NCBI GenBank assembly: GCA_946886475.1
Contig: CAMPIQ010000002.1
Coordinates: 1 to 64,000, forward strand
DNA length: 64,000 bases
Origin: an uncultured Chitinophagales bacterium
GTDB lineage: Bacteria > Bacteroidota > Bacteroidia > Chitinophagales > Chitinophagaceae
Reading direction: 5' to 3'
Part shown: one piece after another, positions 9,811 to 19,499 of the stretch
Position numbering within the stretch: the stretch's first letter is position 1
Layout: the number at the start of each line of letters is the position of its first letter
The notes under the pieces: model-generated
What the model saw: the letters and a program-made list of their open reading frames with translations, nothing else
Database searches by the model: none
Told to the model about the DNA's origin: nothing
Program-made: the position numbers and the translations under genes

Positions 9811-12800
9811 TTAAAAATCTTTCTTCTGTTTTTTGATCTCTTCAAGCATTTCCTTCACGGCTCTTTCCAGTTGAGGATCCTTTCCGCTTAAAACTGATTT
9901 AAAATCATTCTGCACTTTGATATCCGGCTCGAGCTGCAGGTTTTCTGTTGGTCTTCCTTCCTTACCAATTGTAGCTACCATTGGTATTCCAAACACCAGA
10001 GAGGGATCTATCTGAGTTTCCCACCATACGGCGGTACCGGTTCCGGGCACAGGCATGCCAATTGTTTTTCCAATACCGAGACTTTTATAAGCGTATGGAA
10101 AAATGAAGGCATCAGAATAATTTGATTCACTCATCAATACTGTTGAAGGATTCGTCCATTTATTGAACGGCTCACTTGAATTGAGTTTAACTCCCTGCGG
10201 GGCCATGGCCAGGTATTTTTTACCACTGAGGAAAGTTACCAGGTCATCGTGCAGCCAACCGCCACCATTAAACCGGGTATCAACAATCAGTGCTTCCTTG
10301 CCTGCTGATTTGCCAAGTACATCTTCGTACACGGTACGGTAGCTGCCATCATTCATTCCCTGTACGTGCACGTATCCCACTTTTCCTCCTGATAATTCTT
10401 CAACTTTCTTCCGGTTGTTCTCAACCCATCGCTGATAAAGCAATCCCTGTTCCTCGCCCTGTGAAATAGGTTTGGTACTTTCTTCCCAACGCTGTTTAGT
10501 TTCGGGATCATATAAACTCAATAAGGTGTTTTGATTAACTTTTCTGTTTAGCATTTTTGACCAATCCATATTCTCCGTGATTGCTTCACCATCGATCTTT
10601 TCAATGAGCACACCTTTCCTGATCTTTGTTTTTGCATTTGTAAAGGGGCCGCCATCCAATACCTCCATTACTTTTAAACCCGGACCGGCAAACTTTTCAT
10701 CATAGAGTAAGCCGAGAGAGGCAGTAACGTCCGTGTTTTGCTGCGGAGCTGCATACCGGCCACCAGTATGCGAAGCATTGAGTTCACCAAGAAGTTCACT
10801 TAACAGTTCCTGGAAGTCGTAGTTATTATTGATGTGCGGGAGGAACTTCGCATATTCCTTGTGATACATCTTCCAGTTGATGCCATGGATCTTTGGATCA
10901 TAGAATTTTTTTGATACCTGTCTCCAGGCGTGGTCAAAAATGTATGCTCTTTCCTTATCGGCTTTTAAAACCATTTCCCCGTTTACCGTAACCGGTGTAA
11001 TGCGGCCATTATCTGCGTCTACCTTCATGATCCTTCCATTGCTCAGAACAAAAAGTGATTTTCCATCATTGGAAACATCCATTCCACCGGGACCGCCATC
11101 CAGCTTGGCTACCAGTTTGGTTTCCTTTGTACGTGGGTTGGTCATCCACAGATCATAGCCTTTTTCCATCCTGGCTATGAAATACAATTTCTCACCGTCC
11201 TTGCTCAGTAAAAAATCAGAAATATTTCCGGAGTTAATGGTTAAACGGATCTTACGATTATCAAGCCCTTTGAATTCAGGCTCCCATCCTTTGCCTGGCG
11301 GAGCAATCTTATTCGAAGTATCTTTTTTTGCTTCTTCTTTTTGTTTGTCCTCACGTTCTTTCTCCAGTGCAAATTCGTCTTTTGTCAATCTGAATTTATC
11401 ATATGCTTCCTGGTCAAAGAACATGGCATAAACATCCACTTCTCTTGCGCCCTGGAAGGCCAGTGGCTTTTTGCCATCCCGGTCTGTAACCCATAAAAGA
11501 GATTTTCCGCCAAAGGCCCATTTAGGCTGACCATCAAAAAATCCACTGTTGGTGATGTTCATTCTTTCACCGCTGCCATCAGCCTTCATTAAGGCCACCT
11601 CCGAGGATGGCCATCTGCCTTCAGCAGAATTAAATGCCAGCCATTTTCCATCAGGAGACCAGGTGTAATACTGATCGCCATCAGCATAAGAAAAGTTTAC
11701 GCCTTTTGGTACGATGGTCCTGTTCTTTTTATTGCCAATGTTATGAACCTTTAAAATATTCCTTTCTTCCAGGTAGGCCAGTTCTTTTCCATCCGGAGAA
11801 AGTATTGGTTGAAATTCATCCGCATCCGTAGCTATCAATGGTTCTTCTTTGATAACAGTTGAAGCATAGAAATAAGCTTCTTCTTTTCTGTCAATCGTAG
11901 CTTTATAAATATCCCAGCTATCGTCTCGTTCTGTTGAATAATAAATGGTTCGGCCATCAGGACTGAATTGTACATTTCTTTCCTGTTGCGGTGTGTTGGT
12001 AATGCGTTTTGTAAGTCCGCCTTCAACAGAGGTCACGAATACTTCGCCCCGCACCACAAATGCAATTTCTTTTCCATTAGGTGAAAGGGCCGCCTGTGTT
12101 ACTCCTGTATTTACAGGAAGGATCTTATCATCACCTCCGCGTGTATCTGCACTGATGGTAATTTTTACTTTTTGTGCAGCACCACCATCTTTCATTGTAT
12201 AAATCTCTCCATCATAGGAATAAGCAAGCGTACCATCGCTGGCTCTTGTTAAATGACGGACAGGATGGTCTTTCATTTTTGTAAGCTGTGCTACTGACGA
12301 TTGTCCACCCACACTTGCCTTATAAATATTCTGTGCTCCATCTTTTTCACTGAGAAAATAAAATGTGTTGTCATCGCCACCCCATACAGGTTCACGGTCT
12401 TCTCCTTCAAATGTTGAAACCTGAATATATTCATCTTTTTTAGTGTCATACATCCAGATGTCTCGGGTTACTGATGAAGTATGGTGTTTACGCCAGCCGT
12501 CTTCATATCCTTTACGGTCCTGGAAAATAAGTTTATCTCCTTTTGCATTGAATTTTGCAAATTCAGAACCTGCGGAGAGGTACATTACAGACCGGCCGCC
12601 GGTAACAGGAACTGTGTATAATTTCTGGAACAACCCTCTCTGTGGAAACCTTGCAGAAGTATAAATATCATTCCGGCTGGTTCCGAATAAAACGGTTTTA
12701 CCATCAGGCGTAAAATCATACGGGACATCATTGGCTGAATGATAAGTAAGCCGTTTGGCTTCTCCTCCTCCCGCTGGCATAACATAAACATCAAAATTCC

Positions 12801-13053
12801 CATAACGGTCCGAAGCAAAGGCCAGCCATTTTCCATCCTTACTCCACACGGGCATATAATCATGTGCTTCGTGCAGCGTAAGAGGAATGGCTTCTCCGCC
12901 GGAGGAAGCAACTTTGTACAGGTCGCCCTTGTATCCGAAAACTATGGTTTTTCCATCAGGGGAAATAGATGGATACCGGAGCCACAGCGGATTTGTCTGG
13001 GCAAAACTTCCCATGGTTATGAGTAATGTTGCGCATGCAATCAATCTTTTCAT
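9811..13053 (-). CDS. Tricorn-like S41 family peptidase, second copy
   Basis: A 1080-residue exported protease with a signal peptide (residues 1-18, ending in SFAQ), propeller repeats with many SPDGK motifs to about residue 530, a Lys/Glu-rich segment near 555-585, a second propeller region, the GELNASH motif (H762), a PDZ-like domain around 785-870 and the S41 core. The nucleophile is predicted at S980 in NYSDAF, where the first copy has SDAE, so the residue two positions after the Ser differs. A role in periplasmic peptide breakdown is inferred from the family. It has its own terminator and diverges from the M23 peptidase gene by 53 bp. Confidence 0.93.
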   Translation of the reverse strand: MKRLIACATLLITMGSFAQTNPLWLRYPSISPDGKTIVFGYKGDLYKVASSGGEAIPLTLHEAHDYMPVWSKDGKWLAFASDRYGNFDVYVMPAGGGEAKRLTYHSANDVPYDFTPDGKTVLFGTSRNDIYTSARFPQRGLFQKLYTVPVTGGRSVMYLSAGSEFAKFNAKGDKLIFQDRKGYEDGWRKHHTSSVTRDIWMYDTKKDEYIQVSTFEGEDREPVWGGDDNTFYFLSEKDGAQNIYKASVGGQSSVAQLTKMKDHPVRHLTRASDGTLAYSYDGEIYTMKDGGAAQKVKITISADTRGGDDKILPVNTGVTQAALSPNGKEIAFVVRGEVFVTSVEGGLTKRITNTPQQERNVQFSPDGRTIYYSTERDDSWDIYKATIDRKEEAYFYASTVIKEEPLIATDADEFQPILSPDGKELAYLEERNILKVHNIGNKKNRTIVPKGVNFSYADGDQYYTWSPDGKWLAFNSAEGRWPSSEVALMKADGSGERMNITNSGFFDGQPKWAFGGKSLLWVTDRDGKKPLAFQGAREVDVYAMFFDQEAYDKFRLTKDEFALEKEREDKQKEEAKKDTSNKIAPPGKGWEPEFKGLDNRKIRLTINSGNISDFLLSKDGEKLYFIARMEKGYDLWMTNPRTKETKLVAKLDGGPGGMDVSNDGKSLFVLSNGRIMKVDADNGRITPVTVNGEMVLKADKERAYIFDHAWRQVSKKFYDPKIHGINWKMYHKEYAKFLPHINNNYDFQELLSELLGELNASHTGGRYAAPQQNTDVTASLGLLYDEKFAGPGLKVMEVLDGGPFTNAKTKIRKGVLIEKIDGEAITENMDWSKMLNRKVNQNTLLSLYDPETKQRWEESTKPISQGEEQGLLYQRWVENNRKKVEELSGGKVGYVHVQGMNDGSYRTVYEDVLGKSAGKEALIVDTRFNGGGWLHDDLVTFLSGKKYLAMAPQGVKLNSSEPFNKWTNPSTVLMSESNYSDAFIFPYAYKSLGIGKTIGMPVPGTGTAVWWETQIDPSLVFGIPMVATIGKEGRPTENLQLEPDIKVQNDFKSVLSGKDPQLERAVKEMLEEIKKQKKDF

Positions 13054-13106
13054 ATGCTTTGGTTTAATTTTAAAGTGGATTGTACTAAAGTTATAGATTG
13101 AATTAT

Positions 13107-13817
13107 ATGTTCAATAAGAATTTTGAAGAGCGGTTAAAGCAGTATTCGGATATGTTTTGTCCGGTTGTTCCTTTTGAAGCAGATGACAGGTTATTGCTAC
13201 TCGACTTCACAGGGAAAAACACGGAACTTACACCTGAACTGCTTTCCGATACCACTTTGTTTACAGCTTATGTTAATAAAAAATTGAATGAAGCCGGTGC
13301 CCGGTATGGCATTGGAGGTTACAATGAACACAGAACCGTTTATAGCAGGAGCCCGGTATTTGATACTGGCGAAGATGATGAACCCAGGCGGCTTCACCTG
13401 GGAACTGATATCTGGGGTAAACCTTATACCAGGGTGATGGCTCCACTTGATGGCATCGTACATAGTTTCGCATTCAACAATGCATATGGAGATTATGGTA
13501 CCACCATTATCCTAACCCACCAGCTGGAAGGAAATGTTTTTCATACTTTATACGGGCATTTGAGTTTGAATTCCATAAAAAATGTACAGGAAGGAGAGAC
13601 CATAAAAAAAGGTGATGTGTTTGCTGAATTTGGTATTCCGGTTGAAAATGGCCACTGGCCACCACACCTGCACTTCCAGATCATATATGATATGGAAGGA
13701 AAGAAAGGAGATTATCCTGGGGTTTGCAGGTTTTCTGAGAAGGAACGATATCTTGAAAATTGTCCTGATCCGGCCTTGTTATTGAAGTTTGATGAAGAAA
13801 GGCTGATCAAGGGTTAA
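13107..13817 (+). CDS. M23 family metallopeptidase (LytM/lysostaphin-like domain)
   Basis: A 236-residue protein with the zinc site of M23 peptidases: HLGTD (HxxxD) near residue 97 and HLHF (HxH) near residue 191. A VFHTLYGHLS segment lies between them. Members cut peptide cross-links in peptidoglycan. No clear signal peptide is seen, which is unusual for a wall-active enzyme, so it may act on another substrate or leave the cell by another route. I start at the ATG at 13107; a TTG 9 bp upstream is possible. The gene is divergent from the tricorn-like gene and stands alone. Confidence 0.88.
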   Translation: MFNKNFEERLKQYSDMFCPVVPFEADDRLLLLDFTGKNTELTPELLSDTTLFTAYVNKKLNEAGARYGIGGYNEHRTVYSRSPVFDTGEDDEPRRLHLGTDIWGKPYTRVMAPLDGIVHSFAFNNAYGDYGTTIILTHQLEGNVFHTLYGHLSLNSIKNVQEGETIKKGDVFAEFGIPVENGHWPPHLHFQIIYDMEGKKGDYPGVCRFSEKERYLENCPDPALLLKFDEERLIKG

Positions 13818-14108
13818 GGATTGGCCTGATCCCTGGAGGAAAACTGGAAATATTCCGGAGTGGCGATATAATAGTACTGATGAATCATTTATCCATCAAC
13901 GTCAATATTCAACCTTTCACATTCAGCTTTTTTCCATTTTTCTTAGCTGTAAAAAACCGGAGTACGGCTTTGATCACAAATTTGGATTTTGTTTAAAGTC
14001 GTTTTTTAATTACTAAAAGGATTAGTTTTGAATAAAGGGCATGTTGCTTCGAAATTCTGCAATCAGGAGATTTCGCTGCTCATGGTTTAAAGCCTGAAGT
14101 ATCATTTA
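13818..14108. other. Intergenic spacer before ruvB, no gene seen
   Basis: About 290 bp between the M23 gene and ruvB. I see no ORF with coding character, no tRNA-like fold, no terminator with a T-run and no heptad array. The AT-rich part from 13960 on probably holds the ruvB promoter, but I cannot point to a convincing box. Confidence 0.4.
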
Positions 14109-15143
14109 ATGAATCCCAATCTTAACAAGGACTCCGATAATTTATCGGCAGCGGAAAAGGAATTTGAGAATAACATCCGTCCCCGGGAAATAAAAGAATT
14201 TTCAGGGCAAAGCCAGGTAATCGAAAATCTTATCATTTTTATTAAAGCTGCGAGGATCCGGGGTGAAGCCCTTGATCATGTATTATTTCATGGTCCTCCC
14301 GGCCTGGGAAAAACCACTTTATCAAGAATTGTTGCAAATGAATTGGGTGTAAACATCAGGGAAACTTCAGGTCCGGTTATAGAGAAACCCGGAGATCTGG
14401 CAGGATTACTTACCGGTCTTGAACCGAACGATGTTTTATTTATTGATGAGATACACCGGCTGAGTACGGTGGTGGAAGAATACCTTTATTCTGCCATGGA
14501 AGATTACAAGATCGATATCATGATCGATAGTGGTCCCAATGCAAGAAGCATCCAGATCAACCTCAATCCATTTACGCTTATAGGTGCAACCACAAGAAGC
14601 GGGTTGCTTTCTTCCCCCCTTCTTTCCAGGTTTGCCATCAAGTCAAGACTTGAATATTATAATGCTGAAACCCTTAGAAAGATCATATTAAGATCAGCAG
14701 ATATTTTACAGGTGCCGATTTCACCGGATGCATCTTCCGAAATTGCCAGAAGAAGCCGTGGTACACCACGTATTGCCAACGGCCTGCTTAGAAGAGTAAG
14801 GGATTTTGCACAGGTGTTGAATGATGGTCAGATTGATATCGGGATTACGCAGCATGCACTCAAAGCGCTGAATGTAGACGAACATGGGCTGGATGACATG
14901 GATAACCGGATACTTTCAGCCATCATTGAAAAATTCAAAGGCGGACCTGTTGGTATCACAACCATTGCAACGGCAGTAGGTGAAGAACCCGGAACGCTGG
15001 AAGAAGTGTATGAACCATTCCTGATCCAGGAAGGATTTCTTAAAAGAACGCCCAGGGGGAGAGAAGCAACGCATAAAGCCTATGAGCATCTGGGAAGGAA
15101 ACCTTTCACCGGTTCGGAAGGTCCTGATTTGTTTAATAGCTAA
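14109..15143 (+). CDS. ruvB: Holliday junction branch migration helicase RuvB
   Basis: The hexameric AAA+ motor that, with RuvA, drives branch migration of Holliday junctions in recombination repair. The 344-residue protein has Walker A GPPGLGKT at residues 62-69, Walker B with DEIHR at 113-117, the ATTRSG sensor region near residues 160-165 and a C-terminal winged-helix domain with a KRTPRGR segment. Length and order of domains are normal. ruvA and ruvC are not in the window. The stop codon is directly followed by a heptad array, then the convergent response regulator gene. Confidence 0.98.
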   Translation: MNPNLNKDSDNLSAAEKEFENNIRPREIKEFSGQSQVIENLIIFIKAARIRGEALDHVLFHGPPGLGKTTLSRIVANELGVNIRETSGPVIEKPGDLAGLLTGLEPNDVLFIDEIHRLSTVVEEYLYSAMEDYKIDIMIDSGPNARSIQINLNPFTLIGATTRSGLLSSPLLSRFAIKSRLEYYNAETLRKIILRSADILQVPISPDASSEIARRSRGTPRIANGLLRRVRDFAQVLNDGQIDIGITQHALKALNVDEHGLDDMDNRILSAIIEKFKGGPVGITTIATAVGEEPGTLEEVYEPFLIQEGFLKRTPRGREATHKAYEHLGRKPFTGSEGPDLFNS

Positions 15144-15173
15144 TGGCCACCCGGCCATTAGCCAAAAGCCTTC
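15138..15173 (+). repeat. Degenerate heptad array, RGCCAAT family, at the ruvB stop codon
   Basis: Five 7-bp units (for example GGCCATT and AGCCAAA) start within the last codons of ruvB and end just before the stop of the convergent response regulator gene. One extra base at 15152 breaks the phase once. The word matches the arrays near 40408, 46723 and 56787. Confidence 0.7.
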
Positions 15174-15174
15174 C

Positions 15175-15876
15175 TCACACTTCCTGCACTACCAGCCTGA
15201 ACCCGTTTCCATGTATATTAACGATCTCAATATTTGGATCATCCTTCAGGTATTTGCGTAGTTTGGCAATATATACATCCATACTTCTGCCATTAAAATA
15301 AGTATCGCTACCCCAGATTCTTTTTAGTGCCTGCTCACGCGGCAGCAGGTCATTCATATGTTCAGCAAGCATCTTCAGCAATTCATTTTCTTTTGGAGAA
15401 AGGGTTTGCATTTTGCCTGCATGGGAAAGTTCACGCAATTTTGGATTAAAATGATAGGAAGCAAGGTCAAATTCACGATTTTCTGATTCCCGGTTTAACT
15501 CTTCATTACGTTTAAGGATGGCCTTGATCTTATGTAAAAGCACCTCACTGTCAAATGGCTTGGTAATATAATCATCAGCACCCAGTTTATAACCCTGGAT
15601 AATATCTTCTTTCATGGTTTTAGCACTCAAAAAGAATAGAGGAACATCGGGATTGATATCTCTTATTTCTTCCGCCAGGGTAAATCCATCCATATTAGGC
15701 ATCATTACATCCAGCAGGCAGAGGTCGAACGATTCCCTTTGAAAAGCAGCAAGACCAAGACGGCCGTCTCTTTCCAATGTAACATCATAGTCATTCAATT
15801 CCAGGTAATTCTTCAATACACTTCCCAAATTCGGATCGTCTTCGCATAATAAAATTTTAGCTTTCTTGTCTGCCAT
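15175..15876 (-). CDS. OmpR/RprY-type response regulator
   Basis: A 233-residue two-domain transcription regulator. The receiver domain (residues 1-125) has the acidic pair E12-D13-D14, the phosphorylation site D56 in LLDVMMPN, and the ITKPF segment. A winged-helix DNA-binding domain follows (about 135-230) with the LSPKENELL and SMDVYIAKLRKYL motifs typical of the OmpR class, close to Bacteroidota RprY. No histidine kinase gene is adjacent, so the partner must be encoded elsewhere. It is convergent with ruvB. Confidence 0.95.
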   Translation of the reverse strand: MADKKAKILLCEDDPNLGSVLKNYLELNDYDVTLERDGRLGLAAFQRESFDLCLLDVMMPNMDGFTLAEEIRDINPDVPLFFLSAKTMKEDIIQGYKLGADDYITKPFDSEVLLHKIKAILKRNEELNRESENREFDLASYHFNPKLRELSHAGKMQTLSPKENELLKMLAEHMNDLLPREQALKRIWGSDTYFNGRSMDVYIAKLRKYLKDDPNIEIVNIHGNGFRLVVQEV

Positions 15877-16172
15877 GATAATGGGTTTTTTTAATTGAGC
15901 AATAAAATTAAAGCATTTAGAATTACTATAAAGCGTTTGTGCGAGGGAGTTAGATTAAATCAAAATAGAGGGTTCAACACTCAAATCAAAGCCTCCTTTA
16001 TCGCTCCTAACTGCAACAGGCACAACAACGTAATCTCTTCCTGCTTATCTTCCTAACGACTGCATACTCATCAGTTCTGCAGGCAGGATAGAAAAGATAC
16101 ATAAAGAATGGGCTAAAAAAATCGGGCCCGGCAAAGGGGAATCATGGTAAGCGTGAGTGGTACCGGAAGGTA
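15877..16172. other. Intergenic spacer between two response regulator genes
   Basis: About 300 bp without coding signal. The part next to 15877 is AT-rich and should contain the promoter of the minus-strand regulator at 15175. No clear TAnnTTTG box, repeat or RNA structure was found. Confidence 0.4.
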
Positions 16173-16568
16173 TTAATGCACCATTTGCTGGGCATAATTA
16201 AAATGCTGGTCAACTCTTCCAATGAGGTCGTTATAGTCAAAAGGTTTTTGCATGAAGTCGTCTGCGTGGGCATAATTTACCATGGCCGGATTACAATCTT
16301 CACCTGACATCATAACGATGCGGATAGAAGAAGTATCCGGATCATTTTTTAACTGGTTGCAGAAGGTATAGCCATCTTTATCAGACAGGCAAACATCCAT
16401 GAGGATCAGAATGGGCTTATGAACCCTGATCTTTAACATGGCTTCCTCAACAGATGAAGCCAGTATAGTTTCATAGCCCTGCCCTTTCAGAATGATCTGA
16501 ACGATCTGGAGCAGATCCCTATTATCATCGAGTAACAGGATTTTTTTTGAATTATACACGGTCAACAT
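16173..16568 (-). CDS. Single-domain response regulator (CheY-like receiver)
   Basis: A 131-residue receiver domain without an output domain. It has the acidic pair in LLLDDN (D14, D15), the phosphorylation site D58 in LMDVCLSD and the MQKPFDY segment near the C-terminus. I start at the ATG at 16568; a longer TTG start 30 bp upstream adds no conserved sequence. It lies 62 bp downstream of another single-domain regulator on the same strand and may be co-transcribed. Such proteins usually act through protein contacts in a phosphorelay; the target cannot be told from the sequence. Confidence 0.9.
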   Translation of the reverse strand: MLTVYNSKKILLLDDNRDLLQIVQIILKGQGYETILASSVEEAMLKIRVHKPILILMDVCLSDKDGYTFCNQLKNDPDTSSIRIVMMSGEDCNPAMVNYAHADDFMQKPFDYNDLIGRVDQHFNYAQQMVH

Positions 16569-16630
16569 TTTTCTCCCTATATTCAAATACAGTTCCAAAA
16601 TTCAAAAAAAGGCTAAAAAAAAGATGAAAA

Positions 16631-17041
16631 TCAGGAACTCAGGTCGGCGCAAAGGGCTAAAACGGCTATAATTTCTTCATTGAAGATTTTATAATCGAAA
16701 GGCTTGGTGAAAAAATGAATGCCTTTATCTTCAAAGAATTTCCTGTCGGCTTCATTTGAGGAAGTAGTGAATATGGCAATAGGGATCCTGGACATATGTT
16801 CATTTTCACGGATCTTATCAATGGTTTGCTTGCCATTCATTTTTGGCATATTCACGTCCATGATGATAAGGCAGGGTAATACCTTATCAGTTAATGACTG
16901 ATTCAGGTATTGTAAGGCTTCAGAACCATCATTTGCCTCTTTAATTGCAAATGATTTCTTTTGTGATCGGATCGCTTCCTTAATGAAAAGCAGGTCGTCC
17001 TCATCATCATCAACACAAAGGATTACAGGCGCAAAGGTCAT
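16631..17041 (-). CDS. Single-domain response regulator (Rcp1-like receiver)
   Basis: A 136-residue receiver with an extended acidic cluster (CVDDDEDD, residues 9-16), phosphorylation site D62 in IIMDVNMPKMNG, the conserved TTSS segment and a TKPFDY motif. The spacing of the first acidic cluster and the long helix after it resemble Rcp1-type regulators that partner with phytochrome-like or hybrid kinases. No kinase gene is in the window. The ATG at 17041 is chosen over an upstream TTG. The next gene (16173-16568) encodes a second receiver of a different subtype. Confidence 0.92.
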   Translation of the reverse strand: MTFAPVILCVDDDEDDLLFIKEAIRSQKKSFAIKEANDGSEALQYLNQSLTDKVLPCLIIMDVNMPKMNGKQTIDKIRENEHMSRIPIAIFTTSSNEADRKFFEDKGIHFFTKPFDYKIFNEEIIAVLALCADLSS

Positions 17042-17184
17042 TTTCAAAACTAAGATTTAGCAACCACATCAGCATCCGTATTAATACGGAGATTTATACA
17101 GTTTTTACTATGGAAAATTTCCCATCCGGAACCTATCGGCATGCAAAGACAGCTTGTTGTATATTCAACTTTTAAAATGAATCT

Positions 17185-18732
17185 ATGGCATCAAAAGAGG
17201 AATTTTCATCCCTGATTCAGTCTGCATACAGTTTTAAAGGAGAAAGTTTTACAATAGGAGGCGCTATGCTGCAAAATCAGGTGGTGCCTGGGGCTCAGGT
17301 GCGGCTCCCGCTGAAAACGCTCAACAGGCATGGTTTGATAGCCGGTGCCACCGGAACAGGTAAAACCAAAACCCTGCAATTAATAAGTGAAGGATTGAGT
17401 GAGGCCTCCATTCCGGTTTTGCTTCTTGATATTAAAGGCGACCTGAGTGGCATAGCCCGTGCAGGGGAAGTGAATGATAAGATCAGCGAAAGAGCACAAT
17501 CAATAGGTTTACAATTCCAGCCAAAAGGTTATCCTGTTGAGTTTTTAACACTTGGTGACGACGATGGGCTGCAGCTTAGGGCCACGGTAACGGAATTTGG
17601 ACCGGTATTGCTTTCAAAGATCCTTGGACTTAATGATACACAGGGAGGCATTGTTTCCCTGATCTTTAAATATTGTGATGATAATAAGCTGCCCCTGCTT
17701 GACCTAAAGGATTTTATAAGGGTACTCCAGTTTGTTTCCAATGAAGGCAAAAAGGAACTGGAAAAATCTTATGGTAAAATATCCACTTCATCAACCGGTA
17801 CCATACTCCGTAAGGTTATAGAACTGCAGCAACAGGGTGCGGACCATTTTTTTGGTGAAAAAAGCTTCGAGGTTGATCACCTGATGCGCATCAGCGATGA
17901 TGGCAGGGGAATGATCTCCGTTTTAAGGGTGACCCGTATGCAGGACCGCCCTAAATTATTCTCAACCTTTATGCTGCAATTGCTTGCTGAGCTCTATGCT
18001 ATTTGTCCTGAGGAAGGTGATATGGACAAGCCAAAGCTGGTGATGTTCATTGATGAAGCCCACCTGATTTTTAATGAAGCTTCAGATGCTTTATTGCAAC
18101 AAATTGAAACCATTGTAAAACTGATACGTTCAAAGGGTATTGGTATTTTTTTCTGTACCCAGAATCCAATGGATGTTCCGGCACCGGTGCTGGCACAGCT
18201 TGGATTGAAAGTGCAGCATGCGCTGAGGGCTTTTACAGCAGCCGACAGGAAAACCATCAAAAAAACTGCGGAGAATTATCCTGAAACAACATTTTACGAT
18301 GTAGAGAACGACCTTACGAAACTGGGTATTGGTGAAGCGTTTGTAACCATGTTGAATGAAAAAGGAATACCTACTCCGCTTGTACATGTAATGATGTGCC
18401 CACCGCAAAGCAGAATGGATGTACTTACTGATCAGGAGATCAAAGAAATTATTGCCTCTTCAAAAATCGCCACCTCATACAATCAGGCGGTGGACAGTAA
18501 GAGTGCATATGAAATCCTGAACGAGAAGCTTGAACAGGCAATTGAAAGGGAAAAAGATGTTGAGGAAAAGGAAGTAAAAAAAGCAGGCAGCAAAAAAGAA
18601 GAAACCGTGTTTGATAATCCGGTGGTAAGACAGGCCGGAAGAACTGCAGCTTCCATTCTCACAAGATCATTGCTTGGCGTTTTAGGCTTGGGCGGAAGTA
18701 CCAGGAGGAGAAAGAGCAGGACCTGGTTTTAA
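17185..18732 (+). CDS. HerA/YjgR-like ATPase (DUF853)
   Basis: A 515-residue P-loop ATPase of the DUF853 group, distant kin of HerA/FtsK-type DNA-translocating motors. Walker A is at residues 54-61 (ATGTGKT), Walker B is the VMFIDEAHL segment near residue 290, and an arginine-rich tail (TRRRKSRTWF) ends the protein. A Lys/Glu-rich linker spans about residues 450-475. Family members are widespread, but their cellular role is poorly known. It stands alone between a divergent regulator gene and a lipoprotein gene. Confidence 0.9.
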   Translation: MASKEEFSSLIQSAYSFKGESFTIGGAMLQNQVVPGAQVRLPLKTLNRHGLIAGATGTGKTKTLQLISEGLSEASIPVLLLDIKGDLSGIARAGEVNDKISERAQSIGLQFQPKGYPVEFLTLGDDDGLQLRATVTEFGPVLLSKILGLNDTQGGIVSLIFKYCDDNKLPLLDLKDFIRVLQFVSNEGKKELEKSYGKISTSSTGTILRKVIELQQQGADHFFGEKSFEVDHLMRISDDGRGMISVLRVTRMQDRPKLFSTFMLQLLAELYAICPEEGDMDKPKLVMFIDEAHLIFNEASDALLQQIETIVKLIRSKGIGIFFCTQNPMDVPAPVLAQLGLKVQHALRAFTAADRKTIKKTAENYPETTFYDVENDLTKLGIGEAFVTMLNEKGIPTPLVHVMMCPPQSRMDVLTDQEIKEIIASSKIATSYNQAVDSKSAYEILNEKLEQAIEREKDVEEKEVKKAGSKKEETVFDNPVVRQAGRTAASILTRSLLGVLGLGGSTRRRKSRTWF

Positions 18733-18899
18733 ATGTTTCCATTCAAATAAATTTTATTAGCTTCATAATTACCATCTGGCTGTGTTCCATATTGCATCCA
18801 ATCTATAAAAATCATCTGCTGCCCTCTTAATTATTTTTCTTTCTGCAATCCGCACAGGAAACTTTTAAAAACATTTTTTTAAAACCAAAACAAAACAAA

Positions 18900-19439
18900 A
18901 TGAAAAAGTATTTTTTTCTTCTTTGTGCAGGGTTGTCATTTATGATCACTTCATGCAATGATGATGATTCGGCAGTAGCAGGTGCCAGCGACAGGGACAG
19001 CACTGAAATGACTGCCGAAGATAAAGAGGAGCGTAACAAAAAGGTGGCGATGGCTTCAATTGAGGATGGCATTAACAAGCATAATGTTGATGCGGTGTTG
19101 AAAGATATGGCCCCGGATGGGAAAGATTATGGTGACGGAACGTATCCTTCGGTTAATCATGATAGTGCCAGATACTGGCTTACTGCCTGGTTAACTGCAT
19201 TCCCTGACATTAAAGGTGAAAACCTGAAAGCTGTTGCCGATGGTGATTATGTAATGGTGTGGGGTGACTGGAGCGGAACATGGAAGGGTGATTTTATGGG
19301 GCAGAAAGCAACCGGTAAATCTTTTGAAATAAAGGACGTTGATATCTTCCGCTTTAATGATGAAGGCAAGATCACAGAACATCATGTTGTACAACATTGG
19401 GGTACGTCAGCCAACCAGGTGGGTATGAAAATGCAGTGA
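18900..19439 (+). CDS. Lipoprotein with NTF2/SnoaL-like domain
   Basis: A 179-residue protein with a lipoprotein signal (MITSC, lipidated Cys at residue 19), an acidic linker rich in Asp, Ser and Glu (20-48), and a SnoaL/NTF2-like domain (about 52-175) with the DIKGENLKAVADGDYV and DIFRFNDEGKITEHH segments typical of the SnoaL subgroup. Such domains bind or turn over small ligands, but the substrate is unknown. It should sit in the outer membrane facing the periplasm or the surface. It is convergent with recQ. Confidence 0.85.
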   Translation: MKKYFFLLCAGLSFMITSCNDDDSAVAGASDRDSTEMTAEDKEERNKKVAMASIEDGINKHNVDAVLKDMAPDGKDYGDGTYPSVNHDSARYWLTAWLTAFPDIKGENLKAVADGDYVMVWGDWSGTWKGDFMGQKATGKSFEIKDVDIFRFNDEGKITEHHVVQHWGTSANQVGMKMQ

Positions 19440-19447
19440 GCTGGAAT

Positions 19448-19475
19448 GGATGATGGCTTTAGGCCTTTAGCCAAT
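19448..19475 (+). repeat. Short heptad array, RGCCAAT family, after the lipoprotein gene
   Basis: Four 7-bp units, the clearest being GGCCTTT (19462-19468) and AGCCAAT (19469-19475), start 8 bp after the stop codon and read in its sense. It belongs to the same word family as the arrays after ruvB, hemH and fabF. Confidence 0.55.
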
Positions 19476-19499
19476 ACCATGATATATTCAAAGAATGGT

